Positions 25,104 through 32,924 of a stretch of DNA of 32,924 bases are shown here, in pieces. The notes below the pieces were generated by a model that was not told the DNA's origin, did no database searches, and saw nothing but the letters and a program-made list of their open reading frames with translations. Source of the DNA: Nitriliruptoraceae bacterium (GTDB lineage Bacteria > Actinomycetota > Nitriliruptoria > Nitriliruptorales > Nitriliruptoraceae); contig SKTG01000146.1 in assembly GCA_007118045.1 (NCBI GenBank), positions 1 to 32,924 of the forward strand, written 5' to 3'. Within the stretch, counting starts at the first letter, position 1; each line of letters opens with the position of its first letter. A program made the position numbers and the translations under genes.

Positions 25104-26246
25104 ATGACGACCGTCACGGAGAGGCCCAGCCAGGAGCTCACGGAGACCACCGACGAGGACCTCACGGAGACCACCGGCGAGGATGTCCCGGAGACCGGCG
25201 ATCTCGACGACCTCGGCGAACGCGCCGTCGGCTACCTGATGGGCGCCGCCGTCTCCGCGCTGGTCTGCCTGGGTGATCAGCTCGGCCTGTACCGGGCCCT
25301 GCTCGACACCGGGCCGGCCACGAGCCGCGAGCTCGCCGCCCGCGCCGGCCTCGACGAGCGCTGGGTCCGGGAGTGGCTCCACGGCCAGGCCGGTGCCGGC
25401 CTCGTGCGCTACCTCGGCGAGGGCCGATTCGGTCTGACACGCGAGCAGGCTGCGCTCCTGGCCGACGAGGACGATCCCGCCTTCCTCGCCGGAGGCTTCG
25501 GCGTCCTGTTCGACCTCTTCCAGGGCTGGGAGCGGCTGCACGATTCGTTCCGCACCGGGCGCGGGACGCCCTACGACGACCTCGGCCCCGAGCACGCCCG
25601 GGACGAGAGCCGCTTCAGCGCCCCGTGGATGCGCGCCAACCTCGTTCCCGTCATCCTCCCCGATCTGGCGGGCGTGACCGCCAAGCTGACGGCGGGCGCG
25701 AAGGCCGCGGACGTCGGCTGCGGTGCAGGCAGGGCGCTGCTGGAGATGGCGGCGGCCTATCCACGCTCCGAGTTCCACGGCTACGACAGCTCCGCGGAGG
25801 CGATCCGTCTCGCCGAGCGCAACCTGAGCCACTCCGGGCTGACGAACGTGACCTTCCACCACGCCGAGGCAGCCAGCCTCGAGCCCCACGCCTCCTTCGA
25901 CCTCGTCCTCACCTGGGACTGCCTCCACGACATGACCGATCCGGCGGGGGCCATGCGCGCGATACGCGGTGCGATCGACCCGGACGGCACCTGGCTGATC
26001 GTCGACCTCGCCGGACGACCGACACCCGAGGAGAACCACGACCACCCCCTGGCCGGACTGCTGTACGGCTTCTCGGTCCTCGACTGCCTCGGGTGCGGCA
26101 CGTCCGTCGAAGGCGGTCTCGGCCTCGGCACCTTGGGCCTGTCCGAACCCGTCGCGAGGCAGATGACGTCCGAGGCCGGCTTCACCCGCTTCACCGTCCA
26201 CGACTTCGACAACCCCCTCAACGCCTTCTACGAGGTCAGAGCCTGA
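25104..26246 (+). CDS. Class I SAM-dependent methyltransferase with N-terminal winged-helix-like domain
   Basis: LGLYRALLDTGPATSRELAARAGLDERWVREWLHGQAGAGLV; AKAADVGCGAGRALLEMAAAYPRSEFHGYDSSAEAI. Confidence 0.9.
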   Translation: MTTVTERPSQELTETTDEDLTETTGEDVPETGDLDDLGERAVGYLMGAAVSALVCLGDQLGLYRALLDTGPATSRELAARAGLDERWVREWLHGQAGAGLVRYLGEGRFGLTREQAALLADEDDPAFLAGGFGVLFDLFQGWERLHDSFRTGRGTPYDDLGPEHARDESRFSAPWMRANLVPVILPDLAGVTAKLTAGAKAADVGCGAGRALLEMAAAYPRSEFHGYDSSAEAIRLAERNLSHSGLTNVTFHHAEAASLEPHASFDLVLTWDCLHDMTDPAGAMRAIRGAIDPDGTWLIVDLAGRPTPEENHDHPLAGLLYGFSVLDCLGCGTSVEGGLGLGTLGLSEPVARQMTSEAGFTRFTVHDFDNPLNAFYEVRA

Positions 26247-26251
26247 GCGAC

Positions 26252-26277
26252 GCCGCCCGGGACGCGCACCGGGCGGC
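26252..26277. terminator. Candidate terminator hairpin between convergent genes
   Basis: GCCGCCCGG-GACGCGCA-CCGGGCGGC, 9-bp perfect arms directly after the methyltransferase stop. Confidence 0.6.
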
Positions 26278-26291
26278 TTGATGCGAGCAGG

Positions 26292-26573
26292 TCACGGGTG
26301 CGCGGCGGTCGGGCCCGTCGCACTGGGGTCGCTGCAGGTTCCAGCCCCGTGGTGGTCGACCCAGACGGCTCGGATGCCGTGGGCCGGACCGACGTGCAAC
26401 CGCTCGTGCAGCGGGTGGCGGTCCGCGGCCGCGGTGCCGTCGGGCTCGCACGGCAGGGTGATCCATCTGCCCTGAGGGGTCTCGATGTAGTGCTGGTGGT
26501 GCGCCAGGGCGGGTCCGGCGAGGACACCGCTGGCGATCAGGGTGGCGGCGGCGAGGGTGAGGCTTCGTCTCAT
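26292..26573 (-). CDS. Small secreted hypothetical protein, His-rich
   Basis: Signal peptide MRRSLTLAAATLIASGVLAGPALA then HHQHYIETPQGRWITLPCEPDGTAAADRHPLHERLHVGPAHGIRAVWVDHHG. Confidence 0.65.
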   Translation of the reverse strand: MRRSLTLAAATLIASGVLAGPALAHHQHYIETPQGRWITLPCEPDGTAAADRHPLHERLHVGPAHGIRAVWVDHHGAGTCSDPSATGPTAAHP

Positions 26574-26850
26574 CGTGCGTGCTCCTCGTGACGGGATCTC
26601 GGTCCGTTGCGCTCGGCTGCGCTGGAGCGCCCAGCGGCGTCCCCGAACGGTCGGGACGCTGTCGATACAGACGGGCGATCACGGCCGCGGAGGTGACACC
26701 GGGCTCCACGTCGCGCACAAGACGCTCCTCGCGGCGGCGCCAGCGCGCGAGGCCCGGGTCCGGCCGAGACACGGCGTGCGTCCGTCGCCCGATCGTGCAG
26801 GTGCTGTCACCCGCCCCGCGGTGGTGGCACGTCTGTAGCGGCAGAGCAGG

Positions 26851-26880
26851 GCACGGCATCGGCACGGCATCGGCACGGCG
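26851..26880. repeat. Short tandem repeat gcacggcatcg x2.7
   Basis: gcacggcatcg gcacggcatcg gcacggcg. Confidence 0.9.
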
Positions 26881-26905
26881 CGAGAGCTCGATGGGAGGAG
26901 CGGAC

Positions 26906-27385
26906 ATGACGACAACGGCGACACCGCACGCTCGACGCGGTGCGGCGAGCGACGGGGCAGAGAGCACGGAGCGGTTGCCGAGAGGCATCGCGGTGGCCGC
27001 CGGGGTGGTGTTCCTGCTCCCCGGGTTGTGGGCGTTCCTCGCCCCCGCCTCGTTCTACGAGATGGCGGCGACGTTCGAGCCCTACAACGCCCACTTCATC
27101 CGCGACATCGGCGCGTTCCAGATCGGGCTCGGCCTCGTGTTGGTCCTGGCCGCGTTCGTCCGCGACGCGTTGCTGGTCGCGCTCCTCGGTGTCGGGACAG
27201 GTGCGGGCTTCCACCTCGCTTCGCACGTCATCGATCGGGGCCACGGCGGTGACCCGGCCGTCGACCTCCCGGTGTTCGGCCTGGTCGCCGTCGCCCTTCT
27301 CGTCGCAGCCGCGGCCCGGGCCACCCACCTGCGCAGGCACGGCGGGTCGTTGCCACGCCGCGAGGGAACGGCGGCGGGATCATGA
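26906..27385 (+). CDS. Hypothetical multi-pass membrane protein
   Basis: Several hydrophobic helices (GIAVAAGVVFLLPGLWAFLAPASFYEM; IGLGLVLVLAAFV; VFGLVAVALLVAAAA). Confidence 0.75.
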   Translation: MTTTATPHARRGAASDGAESTERLPRGIAVAAGVVFLLPGLWAFLAPASFYEMAATFEPYNAHFIRDIGAFQIGLGLVLVLAAFVRDALLVALLGVGTGAGFHLASHVIDRGHGGDPAVDLPVFGLVAVALLVAAAARATHLRRHGGSLPRREGTAAGS

Positions 27386-28014
27386 CGGCACCGGACCGGA
27401 GCCGCTGGGGCGGCATCGCGTTCACCTTCGGCGTGGTCATCTTCCTGCTGAGCCGCTTCCGTCACCTGGCCGGGGTGCCCGAGGCGGCCCTGTGGCTGCT
27501 GATCCCGGTCGGGTTCGCCCTGTGGATCGTCGGGCTGACCGCGTTCCGAGCCCGCTACCGCCCCAGCACGAACGCCATGGGTCGTCGAGGCCTCGACCTG
27601 GCCGTGGCAGGCATCGTGCTGCTGGCGGTCGGCCATCTCGGGTTGCTGCTGCACCTGATGGGCCCGCAGGTGGTCCGCCACCTGACCGGCGCGGCGTTCG
27701 TGCCCGTGGGCCTCGGCACCCTGCTGCTCACCGTCGGCGCGCTGCTGTTCGGACTCGACGCCCTCCGTGGCGAGGTGCTGCCGCGGCTCCCCGCCCTACC
27801 CCTCGTCACGGGTCTGCTGGGCCTGGCCTGGATGATCTTCGCGAACGACTCACGCCCCGTCGAGGGCAACCCCGAGGCGTTCATGACGATGCGCACCCTC
27901 TTCGGCCTGGGGTGGCTGGGTATCGCGCTCGTGTTCACCACCGACCAGGCTCGGAGACCTGAGACCGCACGACGGCGCTCGGAGGCCGGAGACCGTACGA
28001 CCGCCGACGCCTGA
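27382..28014 (+). CDS. Hypothetical multi-pass membrane protein
   Basis: ATGA overlap with upstream gene; about six hydrophobic segments. Confidence 0.75.
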   Translation: MTAPDRSRWGGIAFTFGVVIFLLSRFRHLAGVPEAALWLLIPVGFALWIVGLTAFRARYRPSTNAMGRRGLDLAVAGIVLLAVGHLGLLLHLMGPQVVRHLTGAAFVPVGLGTLLLTVGALLFGLDALRGEVLPRLPALPLVTGLLGLAWMIFANDSRPVEGNPEAFMTMRTLFGLGWLGIALVFTTDQARRPETARRRSEAGDRTTADA

Positions 28015-28080
28015 TGACAGTTCCGTCGATGGACAGCACGCGATGGCGGGTGCATCGTGTGCAACACGGGAGGTCTGCCT

Positions 28081-28560
28081 ATGGCCTGGTGGGTGCTCGA
28101 GCTGATCCTCACCGTCGTGCTGATCAGCATCGTGCTGTTCCTCGGTCCGTTCATCAAACGGTTCGGACGCAGCTACGCGGCCGACGTGTTCCGGGCGAAC
28201 CCACGCACCGGCAAGAGCTACATGGTGTTGATGGACATCGCCTACTACCTCATCTTCATGGCGTTCATCCTGTTCACCGCCACCTTCGAGCCCCGTGACG
28301 ACTGGAGCGACACCGTCACCGCGGTCCAGCTCGAGGACGTGTTGATCCGTCTCGGTGGGATGTTGCTGCTGATGGGCGTCCTCCACGGCCTGAACGTGCT
28401 GAGCCTGCCGGTGATGGGGCGGTTGCTGGGGCTCGGCCGGGACCTCGCCGCCATCGGCACGCCGAGCTCCCCGGCCCGGCCCGACGGGTTCAGTCGCGTG
28501 CCACCACCAGCCGACGAGGACGGTGACCCGGGCGGCGAGCGCGACGGCTCCGTGCCGTGA
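28081..28560 (+). CDS. Hypothetical membrane protein, paralogue of the membrane part of 29237-29842
   Basis: SD GGAGGT; WWVLELILTVVLISIVLFLGPFIKRFG...VFRANPRTGKSYMVLMDIAYYLIF...RLGGMLLLMGVLHGLNVLSLPVMG. Confidence 0.8.
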   Translation: MAWWVLELILTVVLISIVLFLGPFIKRFGRSYAADVFRANPRTGKSYMVLMDIAYYLIFMAFILFTATFEPRDDWSDTVTAVQLEDVLIRLGGMLLLMGVLHGLNVLSLPVMGRLLGLGRDLAAIGTPSSPARPDGFSRVPPPADEDGDPGGERDGSVP

Positions 28561-29240
28561 GGACCGCCACCCGTCCCATCGCAGCCGGGGACGGCCCCGG
28601 GGTGGTCGTGCCGTCGCGATGGTCGACGCGAGCCTGGCTCGACGTCGCGGAGGCCATCCACGCGGCGCTGGTGGACCCGCTGTTCTCGGAGGCTGCGTAC
28701 CCGTCGGGTGCGGTCGTCGACGGGGCCAGCGAGCGGGCCGTCGAGGTCACCGCCGACGTGCTGCTGGCCGAGCTGTTCGAGCAGGAGTCCGCCGCGCTGG
28801 TGCGGCTGGCGCGGCTGTTCACCGACGATCGCAACGCGGCCGAGGACCTCGTGCAGGAGGCGTTCGTCCGGCTCCACCATGCCGTCGGGCGGATCCGGGA
28901 CCGCGGCCGTGCCGCCGCCTACCTGCGCTCCATCGTGCTCAACCTGGCACGGGACCACAACCGGCGAGGCCTGATGTCGTTGCGCCACTTCGAGGCCCCC
29001 GCCCCGCAGGCCACCGATGGCCCGGACGACCGCATCGTCCTCGACGAGCAGCAGGCGTCCCTGGTCCGGGCACTGCAGGCGCTCTCGCCGCAACAGCGCG
29101 ACTGCCTCGTGCTGCGCTTCTACCTCGAGCTGTCCGAGCAGGAGACCGCGGACACGCTCGCGATCTCCCCCAACTCGGTCAAGACCCACGTTCGCCGCGG
29201 CCTCGAGCACCTCCGGACCCGTCTCGGGGACCGGTCGTGA
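28557..29240 (+). CDS. ECF-type RNA polymerase sigma factor
   Basis: ALVRLARLFTDDRNAAEDLVQEAFVRLHHAVGRI (region 2); QALSPQQRDCLVLRFYLELSEQETADTLAISPNSVKTHVRRGLEHLRTRLG (region 4); GTGA overlap with previous gene. Confidence 0.9.
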   Translation: MRTATRPIAAGDGPGVVVPSRWSTRAWLDVAEAIHAALVDPLFSEAAYPSGAVVDGASERAVEVTADVLLAELFEQESAALVRLARLFTDDRNAAEDLVQEAFVRLHHAVGRIRDRGRAAAYLRSIVLNLARDHNRRGLMSLRHFEAPAPQATDGPDDRIVLDEQQASLVRALQALSPQQRDCLVLRFYLELSEQETADTLAISPNSVKTHVRRGLEHLRTRLGDRS

Positions 29241-29842
29241 GCGTGGAGCAGCTGCTGCGGCAGACGCTGCAGCGTGCGGACAGCTACGAGGTCAGCCCGG
29301 ACCTGTTCGCCCGGGTCCAACGCTCCATCGAGGAGACCGCCGCGCACCGCCGCCGGGTCCGGCTGGCCATCGCCTGGACGCTCGCCGGTCTGCTGTCGGC
29401 GGCGGCCTACCTCGTGGCCATGGCCGAGGTCGTGGACGGCCGGGTCACCTGGCCGTGGTGGTCGCTCGAGCTGCTCACCAACGTCGTGCTGATCGTGATC
29501 ATCGTGGTCGTCGGGCCGCTGATCCGACGCTTCGGCGGGATCTTCGCCTCCACCGTGTTCGCCGCCAACCCCGCCACGGCGACCCAGTTCCTGCGGGTCC
29601 TGGACGTGGCCTACTACCTCGTCTTCTCCGCCTACGTGGTCATCGAAGCCAAGGTGGTACCGGAACCCGAGTGGCTCGAACCCGGCGGTGTCGCGGCCCA
29701 GGCCGGGTGGCTGGTCGACCGCGTCGGGGGGATGCTGTTGCTCATGGGCCTGCTGCACTCCGTCACCATCGTGCTACTGCCCGTGCTCGGCGTGCTGTTC
29801 AGCAGCATCTGGCGGCAGCTCCCGCCCGAGGACCGCCCGTGA
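29237..29842 (+). CDS. Membrane protein with short cytoplasmic N-terminal region, candidate anti-sigma factor
   Basis: GTGA overlap with sigma gene; SVEQLLRQTLQRADSYEVSPDLFARVQRSIEETAAHRRRVRLAI followed by TM segments homologous by eye to 28081-28560. Confidence 0.7.
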   Translation: MSVEQLLRQTLQRADSYEVSPDLFARVQRSIEETAAHRRRVRLAIAWTLAGLLSAAAYLVAMAEVVDGRVTWPWWSLELLTNVVLIVIIVVVGPLIRRFGGIFASTVFAANPATATQFLRVLDVAYYLVFSAYVVIEAKVVPEPEWLEPGGVAAQAGWLVDRVGGMLLLMGLLHSVTIVLLPVLGVLFSSIWRQLPPEDRP

Positions 29843-29905
29843 CCCCCGTCCGGGGCCCGGCGCGGTAGCCACGGCGCGGGAGCCGGGCGATCGGTCGGCC
29901 TGGGC

Positions 29906-30463
29906 TCAGTTGGCCTTCGTCCCGGGCCCGACCGGCTCGGACTCGACCGTCTCGTCGCTCGCGTCCTCCGCGGGAGCGTCGGCAGCCACGACGTTGGCGG
30001 CGGTCACACGCTCGGTCGGGAAGGCGGTCACCTCACCGCGGAGCTGGTCGACCACGGGGTCGAGGTCCAGCGCGAAGACCCCCTGCCCGCGCTTGAGCAG
30101 GTCGAGCACCTGGGCGTCGTCGTCGACGGCGTAGACCGTCGAGCCGTCCGACATCAGCGTCGTCCCGGCGAGCGAGGCGCCTCGGCTGCGCAGCTCGTCC
30201 ACCGCCATGCGCACCTTCTGCAGCGAGACCCCCGTGTCGAGCAGGCGCTTGACCACACGCAGCCGCACGATGTCGTCGAACGAGTACAGCCGCTGGGTCC
30301 CCGAACCCTCCGCCTTGCGGTAGGTCGGCTCGACCAGCTTCGTGCGGGCCCAGTAGTCGAGCTGGCGGTAGGTGATCCCCACGATCTTGGTCACCGTGGG
30401 GCCGCGGTAGCCCTCGTCCTCGTCGCCGACGTCCAGCCGGAGCTGCGTGTCGTGCTGGCTCAT
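29906..30463 (-). CDS. MerR family transcriptional regulator
   Basis: VGITYRQLDYWARTKLVEPTYRKAEGSGTQRLYSFDDIVRLRVVKRLLDTGVSLQKVRMAVDELR. Confidence 0.92.
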   Translation of the reverse strand: MSQHDTQLRLDVGDEDEGYRGPTVTKIVGITYRQLDYWARTKLVEPTYRKAEGSGTQRLYSFDDIVRLRVVKRLLDTGVSLQKVRMAVDELRSRGASLAGTTLMSDGSTVYAVDDDAQVLDLLKRGQGVFALDLDPVVDQLRGEVTAFPTERVTAANVVAADAPAEDASDETVESEPVGPGTKAN

Positions 30464-31076
30464 GGGGCTCCCTCGTCGTCGGCTGCGGCGGGGGTTCCGT
30501 GGAGCGGCCGAGCAGCTTCCCCTCCACCGCCGCGGAGGCCATCCGAGTGGTGCTCGGCGCCGTTGACGCCTCCACCCGGGACCACACGCGTGGAACTCCC
30601 ACGGTGAGGCTACGGCTCCCGTTCGGGCGAGGTCAACGTCGGATCCAGGTGCCACCGGTCCCCGAGGCCCGGATCAGGTCGAGCTCGTCGCCACGTCGGC
30701 GGTGCCGGCGGGGCAACGAGAAACAACCAGATATCACGCAGAACAGCGTGAGCAAGCACGTCTGGCCACGCTGCGTGACATCGGACGGCGTCATCGTTCG
30801 GTTCACCGAACGCGCGCGCATCGGTCCGAGTGATCGCGGGTGGGCGCGCAGACCGCCCGCTCACGATGGACGGCGCGGCGACACCGGCTGGAGCCCGTAA
30901 CGGCGACACACCTCGTCCGCGGTCGTCCGAGGCCGTCGCCACCCCTCCGGTCGCGGTCGCCCCAGCTGGCGTTCGCCCACGTGCGAGGGTCCGGGCCGGC
31001 CATGCACGAGCAGCACGTCAGGTCGCCCAGGCGCGGCGAGCTCAGCCGGCGGCGTGAGCCGAGGGGTGACCCCGGC

Positions 31077-31580
31077 TCACTGCTCCTTGAAGTCCTCGGG
31101 CGTGACGTCGTCGAGGAAGGCCCGGAACTCGCGGACCTCCTCCTCCGGGTCGGCCTCGAGCTCGCCGTCCTCGGTGTCGTCGATCTCGAGCCCGGCGTCC
31201 TCGAGCACGTCCTCGGCGCCGAGGATCGGCACGTCCTCGAAGCGGGATGCCAGCGCGATCGCGTCCGAGGGGCGGGCCGACACGGTGAAGGTGTCGTCGC
31301 CCTGGGTCAGGTGCAGCTCGGCGTAGAAGGTGCCGTCGCGCAGCTCGGTCACGTGCACGGCCGCGAGCCCGGCGCCCATCTCCTGGAGGACGTCCACGAA
31401 GAGGTCGTGGGTCAGCGGCCTCGGTGTGTCGACCCCCTGCAAGGCGAAGGCGATGGCCGTGGCCTCGACGGCGCCGATCCAGATGGGCAGGTAACGGGTG
31501 CCCTCCCGCTCGCGCAGCAGCACGATCGGTTGGTTCGCGGGCAGCTCCACGCGCACCCCGACGAGCTCGAGCTCGATCAC
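31077..31580 (-). CDS. Bifunctional nuclease family (DUF151) protein
   Basis: MIELELVGVRVELPANQPIVLLREREGTRYLPIWIGAVEATAIAFALQGVDTPRPLTHDLFVDVLQEMGA...ARPSDAIALASR. Confidence 0.92.
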   Translation of the reverse strand: MIELELVGVRVELPANQPIVLLREREGTRYLPIWIGAVEATAIAFALQGVDTPRPLTHDLFVDVLQEMGAGLAAVHVTELRDGTFYAELHLTQGDDTFTVSARPSDAIALASRFEDVPILGAEDVLEDAGLEIDDTEDGELEADPEEEVREFRAFLDDVTPEDFKEQ

Positions 31581-31609
31581 CTGCAGCTCCTTCTCACGTC
31601 CTCGCGAGG

Positions 31610-32924
31610 CTAGCGGAGGTGGTCCGCGGCAGCCGCCGCCCGCAGGCCGGCGTAGACACCGTCGATCACGGCTCGTCCGATCTGCGCGTCCGGACCGGCC
31701 GGAGCCGGCTCGCGGGTCGAGAGCTGCGCCTGCAGCTCCCCCAGCACCTCGCCGGCGAGCGGGTCGGGTGACGGGCCGGACTCCGCGGGGTCGTCCCCGT
31801 CGGCCACGTCGCCGTCCGGAGCGTGGTTCGACCCCTCGTCGCCGGTCGTGTCGGCTGTGTCGTCGTCCGCCCCCTCGTCAGCTGCGGTCGCCTCGTCCGC
31901 GGCATCCCCCGACGGCGTACCCGGGGTGCCCGCGCCGTGGGCGGCCTCGCCCTCCCCCGCGCTCGAGACCCGGATGTCGACCTGCGGTGGTGACTCGGGC
32001 GGTCGTGGCTCGACCGGCAGATCGAGCTCGGCGGTCCGGTCGGCGGGCACGGTGACCAGGGTCGGGTCGACGGTCACGGTGCGGGAGCCGCCGGCGACCG
32101 CGTACCGCAGGGTCGCGGCCAGCTCGCGTGGCTCGTAGGCGGCGAAGCCCAGGTCGAGCAGCTGCTCGACGACCTCGAAACGGGCGGGCTCGTCGCCAGC
32201 GTCGAGCACCACCGCGATCAGCTCGCGGTCGTCGCGTCGCGCGCTGCCGACCAGGCCGTACCCGGCCGCGGCCGTGTAACCGGTCTTGACCCCCGTCGCG
32301 TCCTCGTAGCGGAGCAGCAGCTCGTTGCGGGTCGGGACCGGACCGATCCCCGGCAGCGTCACCTGCTCGCGACCGAGGAACGGGCGCAGCTCGTCGTGCG
32401 TGATCGCCGCGTATCCGAGGATCGCCAGCTCCCGAGCCGAGAGCTCGTTGGCGTCGTCCAACCCGGACGCGCTGACCAGATCGGTGTCGGCGATCCCCAG
32501 CGACGCCGCTTCCTCGTCCATCAGGGCCAGGAACCCCGGCAGGTCGCCCCCGACGTGCACTGCCAACGCCTCCGCCGCGTCGTTGCCGGAGCGCGAGAGC
32601 AGCGCGTCCAGCAGCTGTTCGACGGTCCACGTGTCCCCGGGTGCGAGTCCGACCCCGGCACCGGGGACCGCTGCCACCTCGGAGCCGACGGTGACCTCGT
32701 CCGCCGGGTCGACCCGTTCGATGACCGTGAGTGCCGTCAGGATCTTGACGGTCGAGGCGACCGGCCGGCGCACGTCCTCGCCGCTGGCCGCCAGCGTCTG
32801 GCCGGTCTCGGCCTCGAGCAGCAGGTACGCGCCGACGTCCCCGCCGGCGAGCTCCGGCCAGTCCTCCCCGGGTCGCTCGATGACGGGGTCCGGCGGGCCC
32901 TCGAGCTCGGCCGTCGCCGGCGCC
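31610..32924 (-). CDS. D-alanyl-D-alanine carboxypeptidase family protein (5' end beyond window)
   Basis: ASTVKILTALTV (SxxK), SRSGNDAAEALAVH (SxN), TGVKTGYTAAAGYGLVGSA (KTG); frame stays open to the window edge. Confidence 0.9.
   Translation of the reverse strand, partial: APATAELEGPPDPVIERPGEDWPELAGGDVGAYLLLEAETGQTLAASGEDVRRPVASTVKILTALTVIERVDPADEVTVGSEVAAVPGAGVGLAPGDTWTVEQLLDALLSRSGNDAAEALAVHVGGDLPGFLALMDEEAASLGIADTDLVSASGLDDANELSARELAILGYAAITHDELRPFLGREQVTLPGIGPVPTRNELLLRYEDATGVKTGYTAAAGYGLVGSARRDDRELIAVVLDAGDEPARFEVVEQLLDLGFAAYEPRELAATLRYAVAGGSRTVTVDPTLVTVPADRTAELDLPVEPRPPESPPQVDIRVSSAGEGEAAHGAGTPGTPSGDAADEATAADEGADDDTADTTGDEGSNHAPDGDVADGDDPAESGPSPDPLAGEVLGELQAQLSTREPAPAGPDAQIGRAVIDGVYAGLRAAAAADHLR

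Noticed and set aside
30610-30942. 110-aa minus-strand ORF in the DUF151-MerR gap
   Set aside because: No recognisable motif and crosses strong inverted repeats; regarded as chance ORF.
1-32924. CRISPR arrays, tRNA/rRNA genes, intact IS elements or phage genes
   Set aside because: No spaced repeat array, cloverleaf, rRNA-like sequence, transposase or phage structural motif was recognised on reading both strands.

Overview
High-GC, actinobacterial-looking chromosomal segment. Left half: a compact minus-strand catabolic/uptake cluster (about 120-12081): family-5 solute-binding lipoprotein, DppB, a single-ORF DppC-DppD fusion, DppF, aldehyde dehydrogenase, creatininase-family hydrolase, GSA-type class III aminotransferase, M81 (MlrC-like) peptidase and an IclR regulator. 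Middle: an FMN-dependent dehydrogenase remnant, ArsR/VOC pair, SnoaL-like and cupin genes divergent from a LuxR regulator, an SDR, GNATs, a MOSC protein and two large LuxR-type regulators. Right: a methyltransferase, a translationally coupled membrane-protein/ECF-sigma locus containing two related membrane proteins, a MerR regulator, a bifunctional-nuclease (DUF151) gene and an edge-truncated D-Ala-D-Ala carboxypeptidase. Most notable direct observations: (i) the M81 gene has no ATG/GTG/TTG before its conserved N-terminus; an ATC codon sits 7 nt after GGGGAGGT and lies in the same frame as the upstream aminotransferase, separated by one TGA; (ii) a 26-31 bp repeat at 74 bp offset creates a 25-codon ORF linked by ATGA overlaps on both sides between DppF and ALDH; (iii) a shared 14-bp motif TGGAACATCGGTTC in two promoters of the IclR-linked cluster; (iv) repeats at several gene 3' ends; (v) several perfect palindromes in regulatory positions. 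No tRNA, rRNA, CRISPR or intact mobile element was recognised. All product calls are by eye from protein motifs; no database search was run.
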